Source of the DNA: Lyngbya sp. CCAP 1446/10
GTDB lineage: Bacteria > Cyanobacteriota > Cyanobacteriia > Cyanobacteriales > Microcoleaceae
Reading direction: 5' to 3'
Assembly (NCBI RefSeq): GCF_026130175.1
Contig: NZ_JAIGNI010000048.1
Coordinates: 1-45,003 of the forward strand
Length of the DNA stretch: 45,003 nucleotides
The notes under the pieces are model-generated. The model was not told where the DNA came from. It ran no database searches and was given only the letters and a program-made list of their open reading frames with translations. Below are positions 23,928 through 33,419 of this stretch, one piece after another. Both the position numbers and the translations under genes were made by a program. Each line of letters starts with the position of its first letter. Positions within the stretch are counted from its first letter, which is position 1.

Positions 23928-26222
23928 TTAAAACTCTTGAGATTTGGCTGCTGTTTTTACCCGATCGATCTTTAAGATCAACACACCCAAAGGTGGCAAA
24001 CACAAGTCGATCGAATAAGCACTGTTGTGGAACCACCACTCATCAGTCCACTTACCCCCCAAATTCCCCATATTACTGCCGCCGTACTCCCGCGCGTCGC
24101 TGTTAAACAACTCCGTATAGAAACCCGGTTCCGGCACTCCTACACGATAGTGAGAGTGCGGTTGCGGCGTAAAATTGCACACTGTCACCACAAACTCATC
24201 GCCATCCTTCTCGCGGCGCACGAAGGCCACCACGCTGTGCCGATTGTCGCTGCAATCAATCCACTCAAACCCATCCTCAGCAAAATCTTGACTGTAAAGT
24301 GCCGTTTCGCTGCGGTACAAATGGTTCAAATCTTTAAAAAATAGCTTCAACTTTTGGTGCGGATCGAATTGCAGTAACTCCCACTGCAAATCCCCCCAAA
24401 CGTTCCATTCATGCCACTGGCCGAACTCCATCCCCATAAACATCGTTTTTTTGCCGGGATGAGCAAACATAAAGGTAAACAAACACCGCACGTTTGCAAA
24501 CTTTTGCCATTCGTCCCCTGGCATTTTGCCGATGATGTGGGCCTTGCCGTGGACGACTTCATCATGGGACAAAGCCAGCATGAAATTCTCGCTGTGGTTG
24601 TACCACATACTGAAAGTTATGTTGTTCTGGTGGAACTGGCGGAACCACGGATCCATGTGGTAATAGTCAAGCATATCGTGCATCCAACCCATGTTCCACT
24701 TGAGGTTGAAGCCCAAACCGCCTACATAGGTCGGCCAAGATACCATCGGCCAAGAGGTAGATTCTTCGGCGATCGACAGTGCCCCTGGGAAATAGCTAAA
24801 AATGACGTGATTTGTCTGACGCAGAAAATCTGCCGCCTCGATATTTTCGCGGCCGCCGTACTGGTTGGTCAGCCATTCTCCGGGTTCGCGACAGTAATCT
24901 AAGTACAACATCGAGGCTACGGCATCTACGCGAATCCCGTCGATGTGATACTTGTCAAACCAGAACAGAGCGTTTGATACTAGGAAATTCCGCACTTCGT
25001 TGCGGCCGTAGTTAAATACTAGGGTTCCCCACTCTTTGTGCTCGCCCTTGCGGGGGTCGGCGTGTTCGTACAAGTGAGTTCCGTCAAAGAAAGCCAAACC
25101 GTGGCCGTCTTTGGGGAAATGTCCCGGTACCCAGTCCACGAGTACGCCAATGCCGTTGGCGTGGCACTGGTCAACAAAATACATGAAATCTTCGGGTGTG
25201 CCGTAGCGGGAAGTTGGGGCGAAATAGCCGGTGACTTGATAGCCCCAGGAACCGTCGAAGGGATGTTCGGCGATGGGCAGCATTTCGATGTGGGTGAATC
25301 CCAAGTCTTTGACGTAGGGAATTAGCCGATCGGCCAATTCGCGGTAAGTCAAAAAGCGCGCCCCGGGATTCAGTTCCGAAACCGGAACGGCGGGTTCTAT
25401 TTCCCCATTTAGCCCCAGGGCGGGTTCCCCAGCGCTGGCGTGCAGCCAAGAACCGATGTGGCATTCATAAACCGAAACTGGTTGTGTCAGTTGGTCTGTG
25501 TGCCGCCGCTGGTCGATCCAAGCGCTGTCGTTCCAAGTGTAGGTATCTAAGTCTGTGACAATTGAGGCTGTTTTTGGCCGTACCTCTTGCTGAAAACCGT
25601 AGGGGTCGGACTTTTCGTAGGGATGTCCGTCTTGGTTTTTCACTTCGTATTTGTAGTGAGTTCCGTAGGATAGTCCCGGAATGAATAATTCCCAGATGCC
25701 GTTTTGGGATTTCCGCATTTGATGTTTACGGCCGTCCCAATAGTTGAAATCTCCTAAAACTGAGACGTTACGGGCATTCGGAGCCCAAACTGCAAAATAT
25801 ACTCCTGTGATGCCGTCTACTTCGGTGAAGTGGGCCCCTAGTTTTTCGTAGATCCGATGGTGGTTGCCTTCTGAGAATAGGTGTTGGTCAAATTCTGTCA
25901 GTTTGGGCGATCGAAAGGCGTAGGGGTCGTAGATAAAACGATCGTGTTCCCCTTCTTTGACTCGCAATTGATAGTTTGCTAGTTCTGGGGTGTCGATCGT
26001 ACATTCAAAAAAGTGAGGGTGATGCCCTGATGTCATCGGGTATTCGGCCCTGGCCTCTGGCAAAACTACCGATACTGCATCCGCATTGGGCAGATAAACT
26101 CGGACGGCCCAGAATTTTTTGCCATTTTCTTCGATCGCGTGGGGGCCTAGCACTTCAAATGGATCGTCGTGTTGATTTCCAACAATCCGGTTAATCTGTT
26201 CAATGGGGACTGTCGCGGGCAT
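23928..26222 (-). CDS. glgB: 1,4-alpha-glucan (glycogen) branching enzyme
   Basis: 764 residues, the normal length for cyanobacterial GlgB. Domains: N-terminal extension and CBM48 (about 130-230; [20 protein letters not shown]), GH13 barrel (about 250-620) and C-terminal beta domain. Catalytic Asp433 lies in [15 protein letters not shown] and Glu486 in SIAEEST, with [12 protein letters not shown] supplying the third carboxylate. It forms alpha-1,6 branches in glycogen from linear alpha-1,4 glucan in the cytoplasm. No other glycogen gene is adjacent. All motifs are intact. Confidence 0.97.
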   Translation of the reverse strand: MPATVPIEQINRIVGNQHDDPFEVLGPHAIEENGKKFWAVRVYLPNADAVSVVLPEARAEYPMTSGHHPHFFECTIDTPELANYQLRVKEGEHDRFIYDPYAFRSPKLTEFDQHLFSEGNHHRIYEKLGAHFTEVDGITGVYFAVWAPNARNVSVLGDFNYWDGRKHQMRKSQNGIWELFIPGLSYGTHYKYEVKNQDGHPYEKSDPYGFQQEVRPKTASIVTDLDTYTWNDSAWIDQRRHTDQLTQPVSVYECHIGSWLHASAGEPALGLNGEIEPAVPVSELNPGARFLTYRELADRLIPYVKDLGFTHIEMLPIAEHPFDGSWGYQVTGYFAPTSRYGTPEDFMYFVDQCHANGIGVLVDWVPGHFPKDGHGLAFFDGTHLYEHADPRKGEHKEWGTLVFNYGRNEVRNFLVSNALFWFDKYHIDGIRVDAVASMLYLDYCREPGEWLTNQYGGRENIEAADFLRQTNHVIFSYFPGALSIAEESTSWPMVSWPTYVGGLGFNLKWNMGWMHDMLDYYHMDPWFRQFHQNNITFSMWYNHSENFMLALSHDEVVHGKAHIIGKMPGDEWQKFANVRCLFTFMFAHPGKKTMFMGMEFGQWHEWNVWGDLQWELLQFDPHQKLKLFFKDLNHLYRSETALYSQDFAEDGFEWIDCSDNRHSVVAFVRREKDGDEFVVTVCNFTPQPHSHYRVGVPEPGFYTELFNSDAREYGGSNMGNLGGKWTDEWWFHNSAYSIDLCLPPLGVLILKIDRVKTAAKSQEF

Positions 26223-26627
26223 AAAACTACTTACCTCAATATTTTAACTAAATGGCTTTCAAAACCTAGAGCGACGCTGCACTTTACATTTGGATACATT
26301 TTTGATCGCTAATCCTACCACGCTCACTGCTCCAACGTGCGCCCTTGCCCACACAGCAGGCAATCTGATTGCCTTGCTGGCGGTCAAGCTGTGATTTTAC
26401 TGCTAACGCCTAACATTTCACTATACAAATCTTAAAACAGATTGAAAAATATAAATTTTTCCCCAAATATCCTTGACTTTTTATAAACTGTGTGATATGT
26501 GATTCTTTTTCAAACTCTTGTCGATTCGTTTAACCAGGGGCGTGAAGGAGCCTGAGTTTTTGGAAGAACTTAATTTTGATTGATAGCTGGAATTTTTAGG
26601 CTTTGTTGATCGCCCGACAGGTATCTT
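26223..26627. other. Intergenic region upstream of glgB, no gene seen
   Basis: A 405-bp spacer. Contains a hairpin (GGCAATC...GATTGCC, 26367-26383) and a plausible sigma70-like TTGACT near 26471, but on the strand away from glgB. The glgB leader and promoter should lie at the low-coordinate end; no good ribosome site is seen. Confidence 0.45.
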
Positions 26628-27299
26628 TTAAAATCCCGGAGGCAGGGTTTCGCCGCAAACCTGGTGAATTTTGGCAATGCGATCCAACAGCCAAGGATAC
26701 TCAATCCGGTATTGAGGAATCAAAGCTAAAGGACTCAGCAGGGCGGCAGCAGTGATATCTGCCACGCTCAAGGAGTCGCCTACCAAATAGGAACCATCCT
26801 GCCAGCGACGCTGCAACAGGCCTAAAGCAGCACTCAGGCGCAACTCGGCTAGTTTTGCCGAAGCGTGGTTAATGCCGAACTGACGACGCGCCAATTGAAT
26901 CACTAACTGGCTCAAAACAGATGGGTCAATTTGCTTGCCCGCACCGGCGCGAAACTCGTAGTAAACAAATCGAGTGGCAATGCCGATGCTTTCATCGAGC
27001 CAGTCTTCGATCATCCAAGCCTCTGCTTGCAAACTCTCGTCTGCGGGCAACAGTGGCGGGGAAGAGAAGCGAGACTCGATCGAGTGCAAGATTTGCGTCG
27101 AGTCTGCGATCGCGAACGGTTGACCTTCAAGTTGAGGAATAAGTACCGGCACTGTCCTCAAACCTCCCGTTAGAGGCTTGAGTTTCAAAACGTGCAAGCC
27201 CGGAGTCAAATTTTCCACTTGAAAGGGGATGCCCTTGTAACCAAGCGCTAAGCGGACTTTGCGGCAGTAAGGGGAGGTACTAAACTGTAGTAAAAGCAT
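26628..27299 (-). CDS. Glutathione S-transferase family protein
   Basis: 223 residues. The N-terminal thioredoxin-like domain (1-80) has FSTSPYCRKVRLALGYKGIP, with Ser/Cys near the glutathione site, then TVPVLI (cis-Pro region) and IADSTQILHSIE. The C-terminal all-helical domain (about 90-220) contains YLVGDSLSVADITAAALLSP with the conserved N-capping Asp. The substrate cannot be told from sequence. Detoxification or glutathionyl transfer is the general role. Confidence 0.88.
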   Translation of the reverse strand: MLLLQFSTSPYCRKVRLALGYKGIPFQVENLTPGLHVLKLKPLTGGLRTVPVLIPQLEGQPFAIADSTQILHSIESRFSSPPLLPADESLQAEAWMIEDWLDESIGIATRFVYYEFRAGAGKQIDPSVLSQLVIQLARRQFGINHASAKLAELRLSAALGLLQRRWQDGSYLVGDSLSVADITAAALLSPLALIPQYRIEYPWLLDRIAKIHQVCGETLPPGF

Positions 27300-27413
27300 C
27301 TGATAATAACACCCAACTTGAGGCCTAGACTGATGAGATGAAAAAATGCGAAGAGCGAACTATTTTTCACCCACTGGCTAGGCTCGTTGGGCAAACACTC
27401 CGGGAACCCCTAG

Positions 27414-27647
27414 TTAGGGCTTTTTAGGAGCGGGAGAAGGGGAAGCAGTTCCACCAGCCCCAGCTCCACCAGCCCCAGGAGTAGCCTTTGGAGATTCCTT
27501 CATTGCTGGAGCAGAAACAGGAGGAGTAGTAGTGGTGCCACCAGCAGGGGTGGGGCTAGCACCGCCACCGCCGCCTTCACCGCCGCAAGCACCGAGGGCT
27601 GCTGCAATGCCAATTACCAAAGTCAAACGAATTAAACCCTTGTTCAT
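27414..27647 (-). CDS. Small Gly/Pro/Thr-rich lipoprotein
   Basis: 77 residues. A signal peptide (MNKGLIRLTLVIGIAAAL) ends in the lipobox LGAC with lipidated Cys about residue 20. The mature part is low-complexity: GGEGGGGG, then Pro/Thr/Ser/Ala/Gly runs and a KKP end. AAGGAG stands seven bases before the ATG at 27647, which decides this start over an in-frame GTG two codons upstream. It is probably anchored in the outer or plasma membrane. No domain is recognised; such proteins may act as flexible envelope tethers or be highly variable fillers. Confidence 0.8.
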   Translation of the reverse strand: MNKGLIRLTLVIGIAAALGACGGEGGGGGASPTPAGGTTTTPPVSAPAMKESPKATPGAGGAGAGGTASPSPAPKKP

Positions 27648-27653
27648 AAACAC

Positions 27654-27987
27654 TCCTTAACATTCAAAACCCATCGCAAGGAAGGGAATAGTGTACTTGA
27701 GAAACAATGCTGGCACGAATAGATTGACGATTCGCTCGTTGATTACAATACTGCATTTATTAATAAATTTCACATTGATTCTGGCGAATCGGCAAAAAAT
27801 TCCTTGTTTTGGCAAATCTAGAAGTCAAAGAGACCAGTGGTAGGATGGGTTGGTTGGTTAGTGAGGTATCTTTAGGTAAAGGATAACCGATCGATCCGAG
27901 ATTTCCAGAAATTGGCGATCGGCAACCGAAAAAACTCCTAACCTCAATCAAGCTGAAGCTGCCCCACTATACGTATTGGTGAATTCT
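27654..27987. other. Divergent spacer between lipoprotein and ftsL-like genes
   Basis: A 330-bp spacer. Contains an ATAATAAATTT-rich tract near 27755-27775 and GATCGATC sites. No repeat array, RNA gene or clear promoter identified. Confidence 0.4.
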
Positions 27988-28572
27988 ATGACCGCTGCTA
28001 TCAGATCCCCAGATTCTCCTCGCCGCTCGCGATCGACCGGCAAGCCCACTACATACCCTGCCAAAAGCAAAGTTACTTCTATTGCCAGAGCTAGACGGGC
28101 AAAAACTGGGCCGGTATTGCCTAACTACTCGCCAGCCGACGAACAAGCCAAACCGCGCGCGGCAGCATCGGTGCTGAAAGTGATGCCCGATCGCCAGTCG
28201 CAGCCGATGTGGTTGCGATCGCTCCTGCGGATGGAGCGGGCCTCCTCAGCGGCAGTGGTACTGATTTTGGGTGGTGCTCTGACTCTCTACGGTTTGACTG
28301 TTTACGGCGAGCAGCGCTGGAGTCAAGAGTATCAAAAGCTGGAAACTCTGCGTCGGGGTGAACAGCAGTTGAGTGCTGCTAGCGAAGTCTTGAAAAACCA
28401 ACTTGCTAAAGAAGCTGCAAATCCAGAAACGGGTTTGGCTGCTCAGAAGCCTGCGGACACGATTTTCTTGCGCCCGGCCCCGGAAAACCGATCGCCCGGT
28501 GCGGCAGCACCAAACTCCGAAGCACCTGCTCTCAAAAATCCATCAAGTGTGGCAACGCCACTGGGCTATTGA
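27988..28572 (+). CDS. FtsL-like division protein (bitopic, upstream of ftsI)
   Basis: About 194 residues. A long, basic, Pro/Ser/Arg-rich cytoplasmic N-terminus (1-80) precedes one TM helix (about 84-105; AAVVLILGGALTLYGLTVYG). A periplasmic coiled coil follows (about 106-140; QEYQKLETLRRGEQQLSAAS), then a Pro/Ala-rich tail. This topology and its position directly before ftsI fit FtsL of other bacteria, but sequence similarity is too weak to be sure, as is usual for FtsL. The ATG at 27988 is preferred over an in-frame TTG four codons upstream. Confidence 0.7.
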   Translation: MTAAIRSPDSPRRSRSTGKPTTYPAKSKVTSIARARRAKTGPVLPNYSPADEQAKPRAAASVLKVMPDRQSQPMWLRSLLRMERASSAAVVLILGGALTLYGLTVYGEQRWSQEYQKLETLRRGEQQLSAASEVLKNQLAKEAANPETGLAAQKPADTIFLRPAPENRSPGAAAPNSEAPALKNPSSVATPLGY

Positions 28573-28710
28573 GGGGTCAACGCGGAGAGGGCCCAAGGGA
28601 ACTGTCCGAGGGCCCGATAATTTGAACGGATAGCATTCGTGATTCGTCTGAAGGAATCGATCGCAAAGGTTTATGCAATTAAGAACTGCTTAACGGTCTG
28701 GGTGATTGCT

Positions 28711-28750
28711 ATAAAATATAAAATCTAAAATCCAAAATCCAAAATGATAT
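28711..28750. repeat. AAAATCC/AAAATCT heptamer array upstream of ftsI
   Basis: Five to six units of ATAAAAT, CTAAAAT and CCAAAAT. The array ends 26 bp before the ftsI start codon, so it forms part of the ftsI leader. Confidence 0.8.
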
Positions 28751-28775
28751 AAGTTGCTTTTAAATTTTTAATTTT

Positions 28776-30662
28776 ATGAGCTATGATCCCCGTTTTGACC
28801 GATACAGATCGCCGAATTTTAAACGTCCAAAAGCGTCGAGCGATGGCGTTTGGTGGGGCAAACTGACCAAACCCAGAGTTGCGACTAAGGCTAGCAGCCA
28901 GCCCCGGCCGAGGCCACCGCTGGAACGTTTAAAACGCAGCAAGTTCCGCTTGTGGGCTGTGTGGGTGGTTTTGATGCTATCGGGGCTGGGGCTGGCTGTA
29001 AATTTGTTCTATTTGCAGGTGACGCGAGCTCCGGCGCTACGCAAACAGGCTCTTGAACAGCAAACTCTCAAAACGAAGCCGTTTGTGCCGAGACGCCCGA
29101 TCGTCGATCGCACGGGGAATGTTTTGGCGATCGACAGACAGGTGTACACGCTCTACGCTCACCCGAAGTTGTTCAAGCACTCAAAGGGGGATATTGCTGC
29201 TAAATTGGCTCCGATGTTGCCGATCGAAGTAGCCCCTGGCAATACGGCGGAAACTGAACTGCTGCGAAGGTTTAATCTGGGCGAAAGCGGTATTACTATT
29301 GCTAGTTCTTTGGCTCAAGAGGTAGCTGATCGCGTGGAGCGGATGCAAATTAAAGATAGTCCCGTGGACGGGCTGGAGTTGGTACGGCAGCAGCAGCGTT
29401 TTTACCCGCAGCAGGAGTTGGCGGCGGATATTCTGGGTTATGTGGATGGGGAACAGAAGGGACAGGCTGGGGTGGAATACAGCCAGCAGAATTTGCTGGA
29501 ACGATCGATGCCGTCGATCCAATTTAGTAAGTCGATCGATGGACATTGGCTTCCCGATCGCCTGACGGCGGGATTTGTGCAGCTTGATGACTTGAAATTG
29601 CAATTGACGATCGACAGTCGCTTGCAGCGGGCGGCGCGGATTGCTCTGAAGGAGAAAATGCTGAAATACGGGGCGAAGCGGGGCACGGTGATTGTGATGG
29701 ATGCCCGCAACGGGGAATTACTGTCAATGGTGGCTGAACCTACCTATGACCCGAATCAATATTTTAATTTCGATTTGTCGCGCTATAAAAATTGGGCTGT
29801 AACTGATGTTTATGAGCCTGGTTCGACTTTTAAAGCGATTAATGTGGCGATCGCCCTAGAAGCCGGTGCGGTGAAACCTAACACTGTGTTTAACGACGAA
29901 GGTCGGATTTACATGGATGGCTGGACTATCCAAAATTCCGATTACAAACAAGTTGGTGCCCGCGGCCCTTCCACTGTTACGGAGATTTTGAAACATTCTA
30001 GTAATGTGGGGATGGTGCACGTCATGAGAAGTATGAAAGCTTCTCTTTACTATCAAGCTTTAGAAAAACTGGGAATGGGACAAAGTGCAGGAACTGATTT
30101 GCCTTTTGAAGTAACCAGTCAGCTTAAAAATCGCGAGCAATTTATTAATTCTCCGGTGGAAGTTGCTACTACGGCTTTTGGGCAGGGTTTTTCGATAACT
30201 CCGATGCAGTTGGTGCAGCTTAACGGGGCTTTGGCTAACGGTGGCAAGTTGGTAACTCCTCATGTTGTGCGGGGACTTTTTGATCGGGAAGGTCAAGCTT
30301 TCTGGAAGCTGCCGAGGGCTGTTGGGAAACAAGTTTTTTCGCCACAAACTACTAAGCAGGTTTTGGAAATGATGGAAACTGTGGTGGATGGTGGTACGGG
30401 GAAAGCTGCACAAATTCCTGGGTATCGGATTGCTGGGAAAACGGGGACGGCTCAAAAAGCTAATGCTGGTGGGGGTTATTCTGATAAGGCGATTATTACT
30501 AGCTTTGTGGGGATCATGCCTGCGGAGGCTCCTCGGTATGTGGTGCTGGCGGTGATTGATGAACCGAAGGGTGGTTCGGGGGGAGTTGTGGCGGCGCCGA
30601 TTGTGGAGTCGGTGATGGAGACGCTGATTAATATTGAGAAGATTCCACCGAGTAAGAAGTAG
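28776..30662 (+). CDS. ftsI: Penicillin-binding protein, peptidoglycan D,D-transpeptidase FtsI (class B)
   Basis: 628 residues. A cytoplasmic basic N-terminus (1-55) and one TM (about 58-82) are followed by a pedestal domain (PRRPIVDRTGNVLA at 105-118). The transpeptidase has the three active-site motifs: Ser350 in YEPGSTFKAIN, HSSN (407-410) and KTGTAQ (555-560). Family role: septal cross-linking of peptidoglycan. The pairing with the FtsL-like gene 203 bp upstream supports ftsI rather than the elongation PBP2. There is no PASTA domain. It is convergent with a pseudopilin gene. Confidence 0.93.
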   Translation: MSYDPRFDRYRSPNFKRPKASSDGVWWGKLTKPRVATKASSQPRPRPPLERLKRSKFRLWAVWVVLMLSGLGLAVNLFYLQVTRAPALRKQALEQQTLKTKPFVPRRPIVDRTGNVLAIDRQVYTLYAHPKLFKHSKGDIAAKLAPMLPIEVAPGNTAETELLRRFNLGESGITIASSLAQEVADRVERMQIKDSPVDGLELVRQQQRFYPQQELAADILGYVDGEQKGQAGVEYSQQNLLERSMPSIQFSKSIDGHWLPDRLTAGFVQLDDLKLQLTIDSRLQRAARIALKEKMLKYGAKRGTVIVMDARNGELLSMVAEPTYDPNQYFNFDLSRYKNWAVTDVYEPGSTFKAINVAIALEAGAVKPNTVFNDEGRIYMDGWTIQNSDYKQVGARGPSTVTEILKHSSNVGMVHVMRSMKASLYYQALEKLGMGQSAGTDLPFEVTSQLKNREQFINSPVEVATTAFGQGFSITPMQLVQLNGALANGGKLVTPHVVRGLFDREGQAFWKLPRAVGKQVFSPQTTKQVLEMMETVVDGGTGKAAQIPGYRIAGKTGTAQKANAGGGYSDKAIITSFVGIMPAEAPRYVVLAVIDEPKGGSGGVVAAPIVESVMETLINIEKIPPSKK

Positions 30663-30764
30663 GAAGTCGGTTGAATGGAGATGATTCGCGTGGGGCTGGT
30701 TCACCCGCATAAGTGTCTACTTAAGACTAAAGTCCTTTGGATCTGTCGTTCAAATCCGAGGCCT

Positions 30765-30836
30765 GATCCCCCTAAATCCCCCTTAAGAAGGGGGACTTTG
30801 AGTGCTTCTTGTGCACACCCTTCTTAACGGGGGGGA
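30765..30836. repeat. Palindromic C/G repeat, degraded copy
   Basis: GATCCCCCTAAATCCCCC, then TTAAGAAGGGGGACTTTGA, followed by a decayed right half (CCCTTCTTAACGGGGGGG). Same family as 14213-14299. It lies in the convergent spacer between ftsI and the pseudopilin gene. Confidence 0.8.
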
Positions 30837-30872
30837 CAAGAGTACATACAAGGGTGAGGTCTGGATGTAGTC

Positions 30873-31490
30873 TCAGTAGCAATATCTGCCGTCTTTAGCT
30901 GTGCGTTGTCTTTGGGAGGTGCGCTTGTGTCCTAAGAGAGTGGAGACGATGACGCAGCGATCACTATTTTTTAAATCGGGATGAGATAGTGTTAGGGTTC
31001 CTTTTGCTCGCAGGCTTGTTTGGCCGCACTCGTCGGTACTGTTATAAACGACGCAACCTCGGAAGTTGAACATTACCCGCCGAATTGTTTTTTCTCCTGT
31101 AGCTTTGTTGTTTTCATTGACGTTGAGCAGTGTTGTTTCATCGGGATTTATTTGAATTTGCGGTTCTAGGTTTTTCCATTGACTGGGTGGTACTTGGGCT
31201 GGGGTAATCTCGGCTGGGTGGACTGCTACTTGTAGGTTTTTTCCTACTTCTTTGAAGCTAGTTTGCCATGAAATTTTGTCGCGTTTGGCGTTGCTTAGGG
31301 CTAATTCCATTGCCCAATAAGCCCGATCGACTGATAGCTTCAAACGGTGGTTGTTGATGAACATCAGCCAACTGGGAGTGACGATCGCACTAAACACTCC
31401 TATGATTAAAATAATTATCAATAACTCAACCATTGTAAAACCGGCGGCAGGTGCAGTGGCTCTGCTTTTGAGCGTTTTATGTATTGACAC
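30873..31490 (-). CDS. GspH/FimT-like type IV pseudopilin
   Basis: 205 residues. The class III signal is cut before AGFTMVELLIIILIIGVFSA: Gly at -1, Phe at +1, Glu at +5, then the hydrophobic helix. The C-terminal part carries FNFRGCVVYN and CVIVSTLLGHKRTSQ, the GspH-like pattern shared with the 32699 protein (CVIVETLLGGMRTAE). A GTG start is supported by AAGGAG upstream. It is separated from the hps pseudopilins by 1.2 kb containing a dead Uma2 gene, yet lies on the same strand. It may be a fourth minor pilin (HpsD-like) of the hps apparatus; which of the two GspH-like genes is hpsD is not decided. Confidence 0.85.
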   Translation of the reverse strand: MSIHKTLKSRATAPAAGFTMVELLIIILIIGVFSAIVTPSWLMFINNHRLKLSVDRAYWAMELALSNAKRDKISWQTSFKEVGKNLQVAVHPAEITPAQVPPSQWKNLEPQIQINPDETTLLNVNENNKATGEKTIRRVMFNFRGCVVYNSTDECGQTSLRAKGTLTLSHPDLKNSDRCVIVSTLLGHKRTSQRQRTAKDGRYCY

Positions 31491-31637
31491 GTAGATGCAC
31501 TCCTTGATATTTAGCTTGAAATGAAAAATGGCTAGGAGAAACTATTTTTGATGGCTCGATTTTAACTTTTGAGTTTGGTTATTGTGTAGATCGGTATTTA
31601 CTGAAATTTTATACCTATTTAAACAAGCTGCGGGTAA

Positions 31638-31800
31638 GGATACGGCAGTGCTGTTTCTTGAAAAATATTGCCTGTAATGTATATGCTGCAAGGGACAATC
31701 TAGTCAGGACACGGCAGTGCTGTTTCCCTACAGTATCGCCTGCAATGTATATTTTACAACAATACGTTAGTCGGGACACGGTAGTGCCGTGTCCCTATAG
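31638..31800. repeat. 67-69-bp tandem repeat, 2.4 copies
   Basis: Units start at 31638, 31707 and 31774 with GGA(T/C)ACGG(C/T)AGTGC. The last ends in the perfect palindrome GGACACGG..AGTGCCGTGTCC. A fragment of the same palindrome occurs at 41724-41737. Confidence 0.8.
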
Positions 31801-31811
31801 AGATCCCGCAG

Positions 31812-31930
31812 CGGATCAATGGCGGGTATTGATTCGATCGCCCTTTGGGAGAAATCGCCCGATCGGATCAATGGTGGGTATTGATTCGATCGCCCTTTGG
31901 GAGAAATCACGGGTATTGATGCGATCGCCC
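31812..31930. repeat. 52-bp tandem repeat, 2.4 copies
   Basis: Units start at 31812 and 31864 (CGGATCAATGG.GGGTATTGAT, then TCGATCGCCCTTTGGGAGAA), plus a partial third (CGGGTATTGATGCGATCGCC) from 31908. It lies directly beyond the end of the Uma2 pseudogene. Confidence 0.8.
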
Positions 31931-31957
31931 GGTGTGGATGAGAGTCTGCGGGGGTTG

Positions 31958-32595
31958 CTAAATTTGCGATCGTACTAAAGCTCGAAAGGTTTTGATAGCG
32001 ACGTTTCTGCTGGCTGTTTTGCTGCGTTCGATATACTGGGGATGAGATGGGCGATCGGGAAGTTGGGAAACTGGAAACTGCGATCGGCCTTGATGTATTT
32101 TCCATCTTGGAAGACACTGATTTGCAGGTTGTGGCCGTTGTAGCGCCCCAATTCGGGAATTCCTAATGCTGCGTAGTTGTTGAGCTGACTGCGCGATGTG
32201 ATGTCGATTTCTATGGCTAAATTGGGATGGTAATCTGTGGCTAAGTCGATGCGATTTTTGCCTCGGACTGCGGCTGCGTTTTGGATGTAGAAACTGTTGT
32301 CTGCTTCTACTCCTTGAGCTATTTTTGCATTTTTAAATGTGGTTGAGCCCAGCGGTCAAAATTATATATCTAGTTCTTTGAGGAGATTTTTTACTAAGTC
32401 GCTAATCAGAAATTTGTTAACTTCGTGTTCCATGCACGGAACCATGATTTCTAAGGTTCGGTTGCTGTATGAAAGTCGGGATGAGCGCTTTTATCCCAGT
32501 TCAGCTAATATGGTTTCAAACATCTGCCAGGTTAGGTCTTTTGGCTGTAATTAATTTCCTGGTTGGACTGTTATTTGTTTGAGTTCTAGCTGCAT
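31958..32595 (-). pseudogene. Decayed Uma2-family (DUF820) endonuclease gene
   Basis: Read from an ATG at 32595, the frame gives a full Uma2-type protein: LTWQMFETILAELG, SRLSYSNRTLEIMVP, EHEVNKFLI, GSTTFKNAKIAQGVEADNSF, YIQNAAAV, NLAIEIDITSRS, GIPELGRYNG. It is interrupted by four in-frame stops (32551-32553, 32491-32493, 32362-32364, 32356-32358). A one-base deletion in a G/C run near 32037-32041 shifts the last about 27 codons. The family's PD-(D/E)XK-like core is recognisable, but no intact product can be made. These genes are abundant in cyanobacteria and behave as lineage-variable accessory genes. Confidence 0.85.
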
Positions 32596-32698
32596 AGTTT
32601 GACTCTTTTAATGGCATTTGAAATATCAAATAATTTATTTTAGTATTTTTTAGCAATTCCGAATTTATGCGGAATCGCTGTTAGAGATTATAAAATAT

Positions 32699-33361
32699 CT
32701 AGGGAACTGCTGGACAACCCTCTTTTGTAGTATTGTTGTATTCTCCCTCAGCAGTTCTCATTCCTCCTAGGAGAGTTTCCACAATTACGCACTGCTTTGT
32801 ACCGCCACCAGCAGGAGCAACTGTGACCACAAAAGGTAAATTTGGATTGTTTGAATCGTTTGGATCGACTATACCGTTATAACTGAAAATAAGTGAGCTA
32901 GTAGTAGCAGGGGTACACACACCAACAGGACAGCTAGCAGCAGAAAGTTTAATTTGTCCTTTTTTAATTTCGCCTCCAGCGTCGAAAGTCACTGTTTGTA
33001 TAGGAGGGCTTGGGGCTGGAGTTGCTGTGGTGTTAATTGTAGCTGTTGGCGGGTCAAAAGGAGCAATATTATTAAAGAATGTAATTAATCTATCGCTCTT
33101 AGTTCGCTTAGCTTCGCTTTGTGCACTTCGCAAGGTTTGCAAAACTCGATCGTTGACTGTGCGGACTCTTTGTCTGTTGATGAATGCCAGCCAACTGGGT
33201 GCGGCGATCGAAGCAAATATACCTAAAATCAGGACTACGACCAGCAATTCTATAATAGTGAACCCTGCATCGTTCTTTTTGGATGCAGTTTTGTGGAAAT
33301 TCGGGCGGGCTTTGGCAGCAGAGTTATGCAAAAGTTTTAATAATATTGGTGGGGTTTTCAT
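32699..33361 (-). CDS. GspH/FimT-like type IV pseudopilin of the hps cluster
   Basis: 220 residues. Prepilin signal DAGFTIIELLVVVLILGIFA (Gly-1, Phe+1, Glu+5). Conserved PSWLAFINRQRVRTVNDRVL, IFSYNGIVD and CVIVETLLGGMRTAEGEYN at the C-terminus. AGGAG precedes the ATG. It follows hpsC by 58 bp on the same strand and is probably the fourth gene of the hpsABC operon, equivalent to the minor pilin HpsD, though I cannot confirm orthology. The proteins would assemble a pseudopilus-like fibre that drives polysaccharide secretion. Confidence 0.85.
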   Translation of the reverse strand: MKTPPILLKLLHNSAAKARPNFHKTASKKNDAGFTIIELLVVVLILGIFASIAAPSWLAFINRQRVRTVNDRVLQTLRSAQSEAKRTKSDRLITFFNNIAPFDPPTATINTTATPAPSPPIQTVTFDAGGEIKKGQIKLSAASCPVGVCTPATTSSLIFSYNGIVDPNDSNNPNLPFVVTVAPAGGGTKQCVIVETLLGGMRTAEGEYNNTTKEGCPAVP

Positions 33362-33419
33362 AGTTTTCTCCTGTTGTTTTTTCGGCGGGGGCGATTCGGA
33401 AATGTGTTTCAGGCATAAG

